Part shown: positions 28,292 to 37,494 of the stretch, in pieces | Layout: the number at the start of each line of letters is the position of its first letter | Numbering within the stretch: position 1 is the first letter of the stretch | Assembly (NCBI GenBank): GCA_947494695.1 | Contig: CANLWB010000010.1 | Span: 62,001-126,000, forward strand | Origin: an uncultured Flavobacteriaceae bacterium | Lineage (GTDB): Bacteria > Bacteroidota > Bacteroidia > Flavobacteriales > Flavobacteriaceae | Reading direction: 5' to 3' | DNA: 64,000 bases | Program-made: the position numbers and the translations under genes | The notes under the pieces: model-generated | Databases searched by the model: none | Told to the model about the DNA's origin: nothing | The model's input: only the letters and a program-made list of their open reading frames with translations

Positions 28292-29860
28292 TTAGTATCC
28301 AGGGTTTTGATCGAGGTTTGGGTTTTGATCCAACTCGTTTTGAGGAATAGCAACGTATTCCCTTCCCGGTTTATAGGCACTTGTTCCACCACTGTTAGAT
28401 TTTAAGTCGGGGTTGTTAACGATTTTATCAACAACTTTTCCCCAACGTAGTAAATCGAAGTATCTTGTACGTTCAAAAGTAAGCTCTTTAACTCTTTCAT
28501 CTTCAATGTCCTGCATTGTGATGCTGGTAAATGCGGGCATGTCAACACGTGCTCTAATCTGGTTAATGGCATCTAATGCTTCGCTCGTAGATCCGTTAAG
28601 CATAAATTCTGCTTCAGCAAACATTAATAAAACATCGGCATATCGTAACATTCTTAAGTTGTTACCAGCACTGTGCCAGCCACCGTCTAGTGATTCCGAT
28701 TTTCCGTTAAATGCCCAATCTGCATATTTATTTCCATAAGTCGCCGTTATAGCAGCTCCATATACGTCTTCATAACTTTGGTCTCCATATGTTTTTGAAG
28801 TAAGTACTTCGCCTTCGTATGTTGTTGTTTCTGTTGTATTGAAGAAGAATGTTGCATATGTTCTTGGGTCAATTTCATTATTAATGGTTCTTTCGTCCAG
28901 GAATAAATCTATGGCCCATTGATTAACTGTCATACCATCCTGATTGGTGAAACCTGCTGGTGCCAAATCTGGTTGAAAACCAGAACCTTTTCCTCTTCCT
29001 GAGGCATCACCACCCCAACCGCTTTGACCATCGGAGATTAATTGAATTTCGAATAAAGATTCGGTATTATTTTCAAACTCTTCGGTGAAATTATGAGCGT
29101 AGTTGTCCATTAGTTGGTAACTACCTCCCATTATTTTAGCAAACTCGGTCTTGGCTTCGGCATACTTGTTTTGATATAAAAGTACTTTTCCTAAATAGCC
29201 TGTAGCAGCTCCAGATGTTACTCTTCCTACATAATCAGATGGCCACGATGTTGGTAGTAAAGATTGTGCATTTCTAAGATCCGATTCTATTAATGCCCAA
29301 ACTTCTTCTGGAGATGCCTGAACAATAGATAAGGGGTCTTCAATTTCAGTGAATGGTATCTGAAGTAAGGGAATATTTCTCCAGTTATTCAATAAATTGA
29401 AATAGTTGAATGCTCTTATAAAATGTGCTTCACCAAGAATATTGTCCTTTTCTTCTTGACTGAAAAAGGGGTCTTCTATACCGGGAACCCTAAATAGGAC
29501 CTCGTTAGCTCTTGTTACCCCTTGGTACATGGCTTGCCATACCCACTTTACCGGGTTTCCGGCCGGGTCGGTGTTAAAATAACCTACCTGAGTTCTATCT
29601 GATGTTCCAATTCCATTAATAACATCGTCTCTATAATCTGATAAGAAAATTTCGAATCTTGAATAATATAGAATATTGGTAAATGGACTATAAGCTCCAA
29701 AAATTCCTTTCTTTGCATCTTCTTTTGTTTTCCAGAAAGATTCTGGTGTTACTGCATTTGGATTAGTCTGATTTAAAATATCTTCATCACAATTCACGTT
29801 AAAAACGAAAATGAGTAGTAATGTTAAAATGATTTTAAAATATTTTTTTACGTTTTTCAT
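28292..29860 (-). CDS. RagB/SusD family outer-membrane lipoprotein (locus 2)
   Basis: A SusD-like binding lipoprotein, 522 residues. The signal peptide ends at NVNC with Cys24, followed directly by DED, a strongly acidic signal expected to place it on the cell surface. SusD hallmarks are GEAHFIRAFNYFNLLNNW near 142-159, the TPR-like EVWALIESDLRNAQSLLP, and the C-terminal ELTFERTRYFDLLRWGKV, ending with YVAIPQNELDQNPNL. It starts 17 bp after the susC stop. It is clearly divergent from the locus 1 SusD, so the two loci probably bind different ligands. Confidence 0.94.
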   Translation of the reverse strand: MKNVKKYFKIILTLLLIFVFNVNCDEDILNQTNPNAVTPESFWKTKEDAKKGIFGAYSPFTNILYYSRFEIFLSDYRDDVINGIGTSDRTQVGYFNTDPAGNPVKWVWQAMYQGVTRANEVLFRVPGIEDPFFSQEEKDNILGEAHFIRAFNYFNLLNNWRNIPLLQIPFTEIEDPLSIVQASPEEVWALIESDLRNAQSLLPTSWPSDYVGRVTSGAATGYLGKVLLYQNKYAEAKTEFAKIMGGSYQLMDNYAHNFTEEFENNTESLFEIQLISDGQSGWGGDASGRGKGSGFQPDLAPAGFTNQDGMTVNQWAIDLFLDERTINNEIDPRTYATFFFNTTETTTYEGEVLTSKTYGDQSYEDVYGAAITATYGNKYADWAFNGKSESLDGGWHSAGNNLRMLRYADVLLMFAEAEFMLNGSTSEALDAINQIRARVDMPAFTSITMQDIEDERVKELTFERTRYFDLLRWGKVVDKIVNNPDLKSNSGGTSAYKPGREYVAIPQNELDQNPNLDQNPGY

Positions 29861-29877
29861 TTTTCTAATTTTTTTTG

Positions 29878-32800
29878 TTAAAAAGAAACTTGTAATCCAA
29901 GTTGATAGGTTCTGGGAGTTGGGTAGGTGCCTTCATCAACACCAGCATTAAAAATCTTTCTGCTTCCTCCTCTATTGTTTCTTCCTACTTCGGGATAGTA
30001 ACCAGTATACCCTGTAATGGTAAATATGTTACTACCTGTTACGTACAATCTTAGTTTGCTTAATTTCAGTTTATCTAAAATTGCATCCGAGAAATTATAT
30101 CCTAGTTGTGCATTTCTTAATCTAAAATAGGCACCATCTTCAATATAGAAACTAGACATCCTTCTATTGTTTCCATTATCCGTTTTCGTATTTCTTGGGA
30201 TATTCGTGTTGGTGTTTGTTGGTGTCCAAGCATTTAGAGCATCGGCAAAATAGTTACCTTCTGTATCGAAATATCCGCGATATTTTGTACCATTTAGTAT
30301 GGAGTTTCCGGAAACTCCATTAAAGAATAGATTTAAGTCAAATTGCTTGTAGTTAACTCCAAGACTTACTCCATATTCGAACGTTGGAATAGGGCTTCCC
30401 AGATAGGTTTGATCATCAACATCAACATCACCGTCACCATCTAAGTCTTTAAACTTAAAATCACCAGCACCAGAGTTACCAGATGTGTCGTTAGCTGCTG
30501 CTGCTTCAGCATCTGATTGATATATACCTTCAACAACATATCCGAAGAACGATCCAATAGGTTGTCCTACATCTGTTAATGTACTGTTTATTGTATTTGA
30601 TGTAAATGAGCCCTGACGGATTGGTGTGGACTCTCCTAGGTCGGTGACAACATTATCTAATGTAGAGAAATTAACAGAAGCATTAAACGAAAGATCATCG
30701 CTAAGTTGATCTGCGTAACTCGCTACAAATTCGAAACCTTTATTTTCTACACTTGCCGCATTGAAAGGGATAGCATTGGTAAATCCAGTATATAATGGTA
30801 ATTGGATGTTTACCAGAATATCTTCAGACTCTTTAATGAAGTAGTCCATTGTGACACTTAACTTATTGTTAAATGCATTAAAATCAAGCCCTATATCGGT
30901 TGTTTTTGTAGTTTCCCAGAAAATAGCTGGATTTACTCCTTTGGTGATAGAATATCCTGTAACTCTTTCCGGAGAGTCTCCAAGTACATATTCACTAAAT
31001 AGATTAAGTTCAGGGTCGATAGCGTATATATCTACATTATTGGATCCAATTTCTCCATAACTGGCCCTTATTTTAATGTTTGTTAGTGCCTCGAAATCTT
31101 CCATGAATGTTTCATTACTTAAATTCCAGGCTAGAGCCATAGACGGAAATGTACCCCATCTTAAATCTTCTCTAAATAATGAGGAACCATCTCGACGAAT
31201 TGAGGCTGTTATAAGATATCTGCCATCGAAAGCATAATTTAACCTTCCGAGGTAAGATTGAATGGTTGATGTTCTGTCGAATGATGGTGCTTCCTGAATT
31301 TCTTCTGCAGCCGATGCTACACGAATATCGTTAGATGGAAACCTTGCGGCAGTAACCCCTAATCTTCTGGTGTTGTTTTCCTGTTCTGTAAAACCAGCCA
31401 GAAGGTCGAGAGAATGTTTTCCAAATGTTTTCTTATAGTTTAAAGTGTGCTCAATTAAAGTCGATAAATAATTCGTGTTTCTTTCCCTTAACTCTGAGAA
31501 CTGCTTAAGGTTTGCATCTTTAAAAATTTGATCGTCTGGAGTGAATTCAAAATAGTTATCTGAATAAGACTCCAGGTTTAAACCTAATTTGTAGGTAAGT
31601 CCGTCTATAATTTCATAAGAAGCAGACAGGTTTCCTAAAACAGTATTTCGTTTAGAAGTTCTGTCTTGTAATGCTGCAAGACCTAACTCGTTAATGCTTG
31701 TACCTGGGCCATAGAAAAGAGCTAGAGCCTCACCATCTGGAAGGTCAGAAGAACTCCAGTCTCCATTATCATCTGTTAGACGAATGGTAGGGATTAAATT
31801 TCGCTCCCTGTTAAAGTATGGGTTTGGGTTATCAACGGTTCGTGTTAATCCAATCGTACTTTCCAGTTTGAATTTTCCTTTTGTAAAGCTTCCATTGGCT
31901 CTAACCGTGGTTCTCTTGAAATCTGAAAATTTGATAATACCTTCATTATCAAATTGACTTAAGGATAAACTATACAAAATGTCGTCGCTTCCACCAGAAA
32001 GTCTCAGGTTAGTGTTTATTACACTAGAAGTTCTAAAAGATGATTTGTAAAGGTTGCTAGTGTTGTTTGGATTAAACTGTGCGTCGTTAGCAGGTTGTCT
32101 TGCAATTCCATCGTTATCATCTGCACGATTCACAATATCTGCATATTGTCTTGCATTGGCCCAGCCAAGCTCATTAATGGTGCTATTGAAACCGTAGCTG
32201 GTGTCTAAGTCAATTGATAATTGACCTTTTTTTCCTTTTTTGGTGGTCACGATTATTACACCATTAGCTGCTCTCGAACCATAGATCGCTGTGGAAGAGG
32301 CATCTTTTAATACAGATATGGACTCAATATCACCAGGGTTAATGGAATTCATATTCCCTGTAATAACACCATCTATTACAAATAGTGGTCCGGCATCTCC
32401 TAGAGTACCAGCACCTCGAATTGTAATTATAGAAGTAGCACCTGGTGAACCTCCTTGAGCTTGTACATTAACACCCGCCATTTTTCCCTGTAATGCTTGA
32501 GCAGGGTCTGTATAAGTATATCGTTCAATATCCTTACTACTTACCGTTGCAACGGCACCGGTAACATCTCTTTTCTTTTGAGCACCATAACCAATTACAA
32601 CGATTTCGTCTAATTCACTAGCATCCTCAACTAGGATAATGTCTACATTGGTTCTTCCGTTTACTTCAACTTCTTGAGTAAAGAAACCTAAATAGCTTAC
32701 AATGAGTGTAGCATTACTAGGAGCGGAAATGGAATAGAGTCCATCGAAGTCTGATTGTGCTCCAGTTGAAGAGCCTTTAATAATTACATTAGCACCAGCT

Positions 32801-32943
32801 AATGGCTGATTGGTTTGGTCTTTTACAGTACCCGTAATGGTTTGGTTTTGAGAATGTCCAATCCCAATTCCTGTTAACAAAACCATTGATAACATGAAAA
32901 TGCGAGGTTGGCATTTTTGCTTAAGTAGTTTTAATAATTTCAT
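29878..32943 (-). CDS. SusC/RagA TonB-linked outer-membrane transporter (locus 2)
   Basis: A 1021-residue SusC-like transporter. The signal peptide ends near GHSQ (32), followed by a carboxypeptidase-regulatory-like domain (ITGTVKDQTNQPL), the plug with KDASSTAIYGSRAANGVIIV, and a barrel that ends in TYQLGLQVSF. A calcium-loop-like insert, DLDGDGDVDVDDQTYLG, lies near residue 835 in the barrel, as in many SusC proteins. It is first in the locus 2 operon susC-susD-propeller-HTCS. Its upstream region carries a 19-bp palindrome close to the start and a cluster of ACGTG boxes further up. Confidence 0.95.
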   Translation of the reverse strand: MKLLKLLKQKCQPRIFMLSMVLLTGIGIGHSQNQTITGTVKDQTNQPLAGANVIIKGSSTGAQSDFDGLYSISAPSNATLIVSYLGFFTQEVEVNGRTNVDIILVEDASELDEIVVIGYGAQKKRDVTGAVATVSSKDIERYTYTDPAQALQGKMAGVNVQAQGGSPGATSIITIRGAGTLGDAGPLFVIDGVITGNMNSINPGDIESISVLKDASSTAIYGSRAANGVIIVTTKKGKKGQLSIDLDTSYGFNSTINELGWANARQYADIVNRADDNDGIARQPANDAQFNPNNTSNLYKSSFRTSSVINTNLRLSGGSDDILYSLSLSQFDNEGIIKFSDFKRTTVRANGSFTKGKFKLESTIGLTRTVDNPNPYFNRERNLIPTIRLTDDNGDWSSSDLPDGEALALFYGPGTSINELGLAALQDRTSKRNTVLGNLSASYEIIDGLTYKLGLNLESYSDNYFEFTPDDQIFKDANLKQFSELRERNTNYLSTLIEHTLNYKKTFGKHSLDLLAGFTEQENNTRRLGVTAARFPSNDIRVASAAEEIQEAPSFDRTSTIQSYLGRLNYAFDGRYLITASIRRDGSSLFREDLRWGTFPSMALAWNLSNETFMEDFEALTNIKIRASYGEIGSNNVDIYAIDPELNLFSEYVLGDSPERVTGYSITKGVNPAIFWETTKTTDIGLDFNAFNNKLSVTMDYFIKESEDILVNIQLPLYTGFTNAIPFNAASVENKGFEFVASYADQLSDDLSFNASVNFSTLDNVVTDLGESTPIRQGSFTSNTINSTLTDVGQPIGSFFGYVVEGIYQSDAEAAAANDTSGNSGAGDFKFKDLDGDGDVDVDDQTYLGSPIPTFEYGVSLGVNYKQFDLNLFFNGVSGNSILNGTKYRGYFDTEGNYFADALNAWTPTNTNTNIPRNTKTDNGNNRRMSSFYIEDGAYFRLRNAQLGYNFSDAILDKLKLSKLRLYVTGSNIFTITGYTGYYPEVGRNNRGGSRKIFNAGVDEGTYPTPRTYQLGLQVSF

Positions 32944-33333
32944 ACGCCTTATTAGTTTATTTAATTAGTTTTGAAAACTAATCAAACAATAAAGGGAAGG
33001 GTGTTTCATATGTGCAAATCCTTAGTACTAGAGGATAAAACACGTGTAGTAAAATACCTACTAAAACAACGTGTGTTATTTATAACTATCTTATTTTTAA
33101 TTATTTATGTTTTAAATAATGTAATCAATTTGTGAAACAGATGTTCAAATTACGTGCAATAACGTGAAGCGGAGCACGTATGGTATTATAGGTGTGAAGT
33201 TATTCTTTTTTTGTATAGATGAATTGAAAAAAGAATTGTTCTAAAAAGGAATTTCTTCTGGTTTTATACGAGTTATGATCTAAATTTTATTCAAATTGAT
33301 ATATGTCTCAAATTTAGAATGCTAATGATGTTA
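32944..33333. promoter_or_regulatory. Gene-free upstream region of locus 2 with palindrome and ACGTG boxes
   Basis: A 390-bp region. A perfect palindrome (ATTAGTTTT, G, AAAACTAAT) lies at 32964-32982, about 20 bp before the susC ATG. ACGTG words occur at 33042-33046, 33069-33073, 33152-33156 and 33162-33166, and in reverse at 33175-33179. The sequence at 33151-33180 is an inverted repeat with arms TACGTGC and GCACGTA. No exact TAnnTTTG is seen, so the promoter may need an activator such as the HTCS. Confidence 0.45.
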
Positions 33334-34395
33334 TTAGACATCATCATAATCAACAACAAGAGTTGGAGTCGTAGGATGTGCTTGACAGGTCAGGATTAAT
33401 CCCTCTGCGACTTCATTTTCAGTAAGAATATTGTTTTGCCTCATAGTGGCATTACCCTCTTTAATTCGAGCCAAGCAACTGCTGCAAATCCCGCCCTGAC
33501 AAGAATATGGAGCATCTAAATCTTCGTCCAGCGCGGCTTCTAGGATCGTTTGTTTTTGGGACATTTCGAATGTGGCCTCCTCCTCATCTACAACAACGGT
33601 TATTTTGGTTTTTCCATTAGGGACTATAGTTCCTTTGTCTTCTACCTCGGCAGGTTTGGCGGCTTTAAAAAGTTCGAAGTGTATGCGATCCTCGTTTATA
33701 TCATGACTTGTTAAAACGTTTTTCACTGTATGAATCATACCCTCTGGGCCACAAAGATAAAAAGCATCAATATCGACGTGTTTATGTTTGTTTTTCATGA
33801 TATAATTGACGGTACTCTTTTCAATACGACCAAAAATAGCATCTTCTTTGTCTTGTTGACTAAAGACAAATTGTATCGAGAATCGATCTTTATATGTATG
33901 TTGAAGTTCCAGAAGTTCGTTTAGAAACATGGTGTCTGAAGTCGTCTTATTGCCATATACCAAAATAACCTTACTGTATACTTCCTCCTCTAACGCACAT
34001 TTTATAATACTTAAAACTGGTGTAATGCCACTCCCTGCAGCAAATACAGCGATATTTTTTGTTTTGTGGTCGTTCGGTTCAAAAATAAACCGTCCTTTTG
34101 GAGGGGCAACCTCAAGCGTATCGCCAGCTTGAAGTTCTTTATTGGCATAAGACGAAAATGTGCCGTCTTTTACTGTTTTAACCGCTATTTTTAGTTCTCC
34201 GCTTTTTGGAGAAACGCATAACGAATAATCGCGTCGTACTTCATTACTATTTATTATAGCTTTAAGCGTTACATACTGTCCTGCTTTAAAAGTAAATGTT
34301 TCTTTTAAATTCTCGGGAACAACAAAAGAAATGCTAATAGATGCGTTAGTTTCTCTTTGTATTTTATTAATAACCAGTTTATGAAATGAAGACAT
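33334..34395 (-). CDS. Ferredoxin-NAD(P)H reductase with plant-type [2Fe-2S] domain (PaaE-like)
   Basis: A 353-residue electron-transfer protein. The N-terminal FAD domain has RRDYSLC (about 54-60). The NAD(P)-binding domain starts at AAGSGITPVLSIIK (about 118-131). A C-terminal plant-type ferredoxin domain carries cysteines in CQGGICSSC and the distant CQAHP. This is the architecture of PaaE, the reductase of phenylacetyl-CoA epoxidase. No paa genes are nearby, and flavobacteria commonly carry this protein alone, so a general reductase role, for example feeding a desaturase or hydroxylase, is more likely. A good -7 element is just upstream, giving a very short leader. It is cytosolic and apparently monocistronic. 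Confidence 0.87.
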   Translation of the reverse strand: MSSFHKLVINKIQRETNASISISFVVPENLKETFTFKAGQYVTLKAIINSNEVRRDYSLCVSPKSGELKIAVKTVKDGTFSSYANKELQAGDTLEVAPPKGRFIFEPNDHKTKNIAVFAAGSGITPVLSIIKCALEEEVYSKVILVYGNKTTSDTMFLNELLELQHTYKDRFSIQFVFSQQDKEDAIFGRIEKSTVNYIMKNKHKHVDIDAFYLCGPEGMIHTVKNVLTSHDINEDRIHFELFKAAKPAEVEDKGTIVPNGKTKITVVVDEEEATFEMSQKQTILEAALDEDLDAPYSCQGGICSSCLARIKEGNATMRQNNILTENEVAEGLILTCQAHPTTPTLVVDYDDV

Positions 34396-34411
34396 GCTAT
34401 GAATTTTTTGG

Positions 34412-34419
34412 CAAAAATA
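34412..34419 (-). promoter_or_regulatory. Candidate -7 element for the ferredoxin reductase gene
   Basis: The minus strand reads TATTTTTG, an exact TAnnTTTG match, 17 bp upstream of the ATG at 34395. The -33 TTG is not evident. Confidence 0.45.
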
Positions 34420-34522
34420 ATAAAGTTAATGAGTTAATTTTAACTTTGGCTGTAACAAATCTTGTAAAAGTCTCACTAATACTTAGAATTTTGTAATCAT
34501 TAACCAAATAACTATTCAACAC

Positions 34523-34927
34523 ATGAAAAAAATCTTATTCGTATGCTTACTTATGTTAACACTTACAGTTAATGCTCAGGACAACTCAGAATTCAAAATA
34601 TTAACCATTGAATTTATTAAACTTACTGGTACTGGTGATGCGTTCGATCAGGGCATTAATCAAATTGGCTTAAGTGTTCCCGAAGCTAATAAAGAGGCGT
34701 ATACAAAAGAAGCCAAAGGAACTTTAGGTGCTTTATATGATAAAATAGCCGAGCTTTACATGAGTGAATTTACTAAAGAGGAAATTAAGTCATTAACAGA
34801 CTTTTATAAGAGTGATTTAGGGAAAAAACTGGCAAGCAAACAAATGGATTTAGCTCAAAAGGCAATGTCTTATGGTCAATCCTGGGCTATGGAAGTACAG
34901 GGAATAGCACAAAAACATTCAAATTAG
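34523..34927 (+). CDS. Exported DUF2059 family protein
   Basis: A 134-residue small protein with a clean Sec signal peptide ending at VNAQ (residue 19), so probably periplasmic. The mature part is helical and contains the DUF2059 core, SEFTKEEIKSLTDFYKSDLG (about 80-99), followed by KKLASKQMDLAQKAM. The family has no assigned biochemical function. Its stop is 6 bp before the DUF5687 permease gene, which suggests a three-gene unit with the ABC transporter, but the functional link is unproven. Confidence 0.8.
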   Translation: MKKILFVCLLMLTLTVNAQDNSEFKILTIEFIKLTGTGDAFDQGINQIGLSVPEANKEAYTKEAKGTLGALYDKIAELYMSEFTKEEIKSLTDFYKSDLGKKLASKQMDLAQKAMSYGQSWAMEVQGIAQKHSN

Positions 34928-34933
34928 AATGAA

Positions 34934-36418
34934 ATGAAAATTAAAAACTTTTTAAGTTTAGAGTGGAAGGCGTCTTTTCGATCTGCGTCCTTTGGTAAAA
35001 GCATGGCCATAAAGGTATTAATGGGCTTTTTTGGGCTTTATTTTATACTTATGTTTTTATCTATGGGCTTCGGTATGTATTGGCTGCTTAAAAAGGAATT
35101 TCCAGATCAAAATCCATTATTAATAGTTAATAATTATCTTTTTTACTGGGTTATAGGGGATCTTGTTTTTAGATTTTTCTTTCAAAAGTTACCGGTAATG
35201 AGTGTAAAGCCCTTGTTGATTTTACCTGTTAAAAGAAGAAAAATTGTAAATTATATTTTAGGAAAGTCTATCATATCCTTTTTTAATGTCCTCCCACTAT
35301 TTGCTTTTGTGCCGTTTGGTTCTATTTTGATAGCAAACGGTTACCCAGTAGACTCAGTATTGGTTTGGATGTTAACAGTTATATTGATAACACTTTGTAT
35401 TAATTTTTTGAACTTTATAATTGAGAGTTTTTCGGCACAGAAAGAATTATCATTTTTACCAGTAATTGCGCTAACTGGAGGAACATTTTTATTGAACTAT
35501 TTTAATGTTATTTCCTTAACCAATGTCGTTGCTCAAGGGTTCAATGCTATTTACGAAACACCTGGTTTAGTTGTTATACCTGTAATTGTTTTAGCAGGGC
35601 TTTATCTATTTAATTTTAAGTTGCTAAGAGGTGCCTTGTTTTTAGATAGCGGAGGCTTAAAAAAAGAAATTAAAGAGGTAAATACGTCTAGTATGGAGTG
35701 GACCAAAAACTTTGGAGATATTGCCCCATTTATGCAACTGGATTTAAAGTTGCTTTGGAGAAATAAACGTACAAAGTCTTCAATTTGGATTCTTCTAATA
35801 GGACTATTTTATGGGTTGTTTTTTTATCCACAATCAACATATCAAGGTTTGCCCTGGTTTTTTGCTTTTATTGGTATTTTTGTGACGGGTATTTTTTTGA
35901 TCAACTTCGGGCAGTTTATTCCGGCCTGGGATAGTGGCTATTATAAGTTGCTTATGAGTCAAAATATTAAATATGAACAGTATCTAAAGTCTAAATTTAC
36001 ACTTATGTCCATAAGTGTTATCATATTATTTGTGCTGAGTATCCCTTATGTATACTTTGGATGGAAAATACTATTAGCTCATTTGGCTGCAGCCGTTTAT
36101 AATCTTGGTGTTAACACACATGTTATTTTATTTACAGGAGCCTTTAATAGAAAGAAAATCGATTTAAATCAAAAAGCAGCCTTTAATTATCAGGGTACGG
36201 GCGCCGTACAGTGGCTTATAGGTATACCACTGTTGTTTGTGCCAATGGGGGTCTTTGCTATATTTTACTTTTTTATAGGTTTTGAAATAGCCTGTTTGGT
36301 TCTGGCGATTTTGGGAGTGATTGGCATCATTTTTCATCAAAAATTAATGAAAACCATTACCAAAAAGTATTTAGAATCTAAATATAAAATGATTGAAGCC
36401 TTTAGTGAGGATAATTAA
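34934..36418 (+). CDS. ABC transporter permease-like membrane protein, DUF5687
   Basis: A 494-residue polytopic membrane protein with about 12 hydrophobic segments, such as VLMGFFGLYFILMFLSMGFG near the start and LLFVPMGVFAIFYFFIG near the end. The N-terminal sequence FLSLEWKASFRSASFGKSMA is characteristic of DUF5687 proteins, which are the membrane partners of a small ABC ATPase. The ATPase gene follows 11 bp downstream. The basic loop PVKRRKIVNYILGKS is typical of ABC-2-like exporters. The substrate is unknown. Confidence 0.8.
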   Translation: MKIKNFLSLEWKASFRSASFGKSMAIKVLMGFFGLYFILMFLSMGFGMYWLLKKEFPDQNPLLIVNNYLFYWVIGDLVFRFFFQKLPVMSVKPLLILPVKRRKIVNYILGKSIISFFNVLPLFAFVPFGSILIANGYPVDSVLVWMLTVILITLCINFLNFIIESFSAQKELSFLPVIALTGGTFLLNYFNVISLTNVVAQGFNAIYETPGLVVIPVIVLAGLYLFNFKLLRGALFLDSGGLKKEIKEVNTSSMEWTKNFGDIAPFMQLDLKLLWRNKRTKSSIWILLIGLFYGLFFYPQSTYQGLPWFFAFIGIFVTGIFLINFGQFIPAWDSGYYKLLMSQNIKYEQYLKSKFTLMSISVIILFVLSIPYVYFGWKILLAHLAAAVYNLGVNTHVILFTGAFNRKKIDLNQKAAFNYQGTGAVQWLIGIPLLFVPMGVFAIFYFFIGFEIACLVLAILGVIGIIFHQKLMKTITKKYLESKYKMIEAFSEDN

Positions 36419-36429
36419 TAAAAAGAATT

Positions 36430-37143
36430 ATGATAACAACATCGAATTTATCAAAAACATATAGTGGAAAGGAAGTTTTGAATATAGAGTCATTGGATAT
36501 TCCAAAGGGTCAAAGTTTTGGTTTAGTTGGTAACAATGGAGCTGGTAAGACGACCTATTTTAGTTTGCTATTAGATTTAATACAACCGTCATCGGGGTAC
36601 ATTAAAAATAATGAAGTTACCGTAAATAAAAGTGAAGACTGGAAGCCGTTTACATCTGCTTTTATAGATGAAAGCTTTTTGATTGGGTATTTAACTCCAG
36701 AGGAGTATTTTTATTTTATTGGGGAATTGCGAGGCCAAAACAAAGCAGATGTAGATGCGTTAGTCGCTCAATTCGAAGACTTTTTTCATGGGGAAATATT
36801 GAATCAAAAAAAATATCTGAGAGACCTCAGTAAAGGAAATCAGAAAAAGGTAGGAATCGTTGCAGCGCTTATTGGAAATCCAGAGGTTATTATTCTGGAT
36901 GAACCCTTTGCGAATTTAGACCCAACGACTCAAATTCGTCTCAAAGGTATTATTAAAGATTTGGCAGAGAAACAAGGCATCACGGTTTTAATATCTAGTC
37001 ATGATTTAATGCATGTAACAGATGTTTGCGAACGTATTGTAGTACTTGAAAAGGGAGAGATCATAAAAGATCTAAAAACCAGCGATGCAACCTTGAAGGA
37101 ACTTGAAAAGCATTTTGCAGGAACAGTACTTAGTGAGGAGTAA
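36430..37143 (+). CDS. ABC transporter ATP-binding protein
   Basis: A 237-residue nucleotide-binding subunit of an ABC-2 type exporter, partner of the DUF5687 permease just upstream. Walker A is GNNGAGKTT (34-42), and the Walker B region is VIILDEPFANLDP. The H-loop appears as SSHD. The signature motif is LSKGNQKK rather than the usual LSGGQ, as in several CcmA-like ATPases of this group. It is cytosolic and bound to the membrane partner. No terminator with a U-tract follows; a weak inverted repeat TAGTATTT/AAATACTA is at 37173-37205. Confidence 0.92.
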   Translation: MITTSNLSKTYSGKEVLNIESLDIPKGQSFGLVGNNGAGKTTYFSLLLDLIQPSSGYIKNNEVTVNKSEDWKPFTSAFIDESFLIGYLTPEEYFYFIGELRGQNKADVDALVAQFEDFFHGEILNQKKYLRDLSKGNQKKVGIVAALIGNPEVIILDEPFANLDPTTQIRLKGIIKDLAEKQGITVLISSHDLMHVTDVCERIVVLEKGEIIKDLKTSDATLKELEKHFAGTVLSEE

Positions 37144-37494
37144 ATGGTGTTTAGAAAGCCGTGTTTGGTGGTTAGTATTTGCTAAATCATGTTAGGTAAA
37201 TACTAGGATATTTTGATTCGTATTTTGTCTTTGTAGTACAGTGCCTTCCCAATGGCCTATCTCTAGGTTAGTCGCTTATTTAGCTTATTGAATTTGGAGC
37301 TTCTTTTAACGTGTAGACCTTAAAACAGTTTTTAAAATTAAAATGAAAACCAATACGATCATTTATTTCCCTGTTTTTTAACTCAAAAGTCCGCTAATTT
37401 TATAGGTTAATCGAAAAAGATGTTTATTTTTACCTGCGTGGATAATATATACGGAATATTGTAGTTATCTATTACTAGGCTAAAAACACCAGAA
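37144..37494. other. Gene-free region upstream of sprE
   Basis: About 350 bp without a plausible gene. It contains a weak inverted repeat (TAGTATTT at 37173-37180, AAATACTA at 37198-37205) after the ABC gene. No exact TAnnTTTG promoter element was found on the plus strand; TGTCTTTG and TGAATTTG are one-mismatch matches. Confidence 0.4.
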
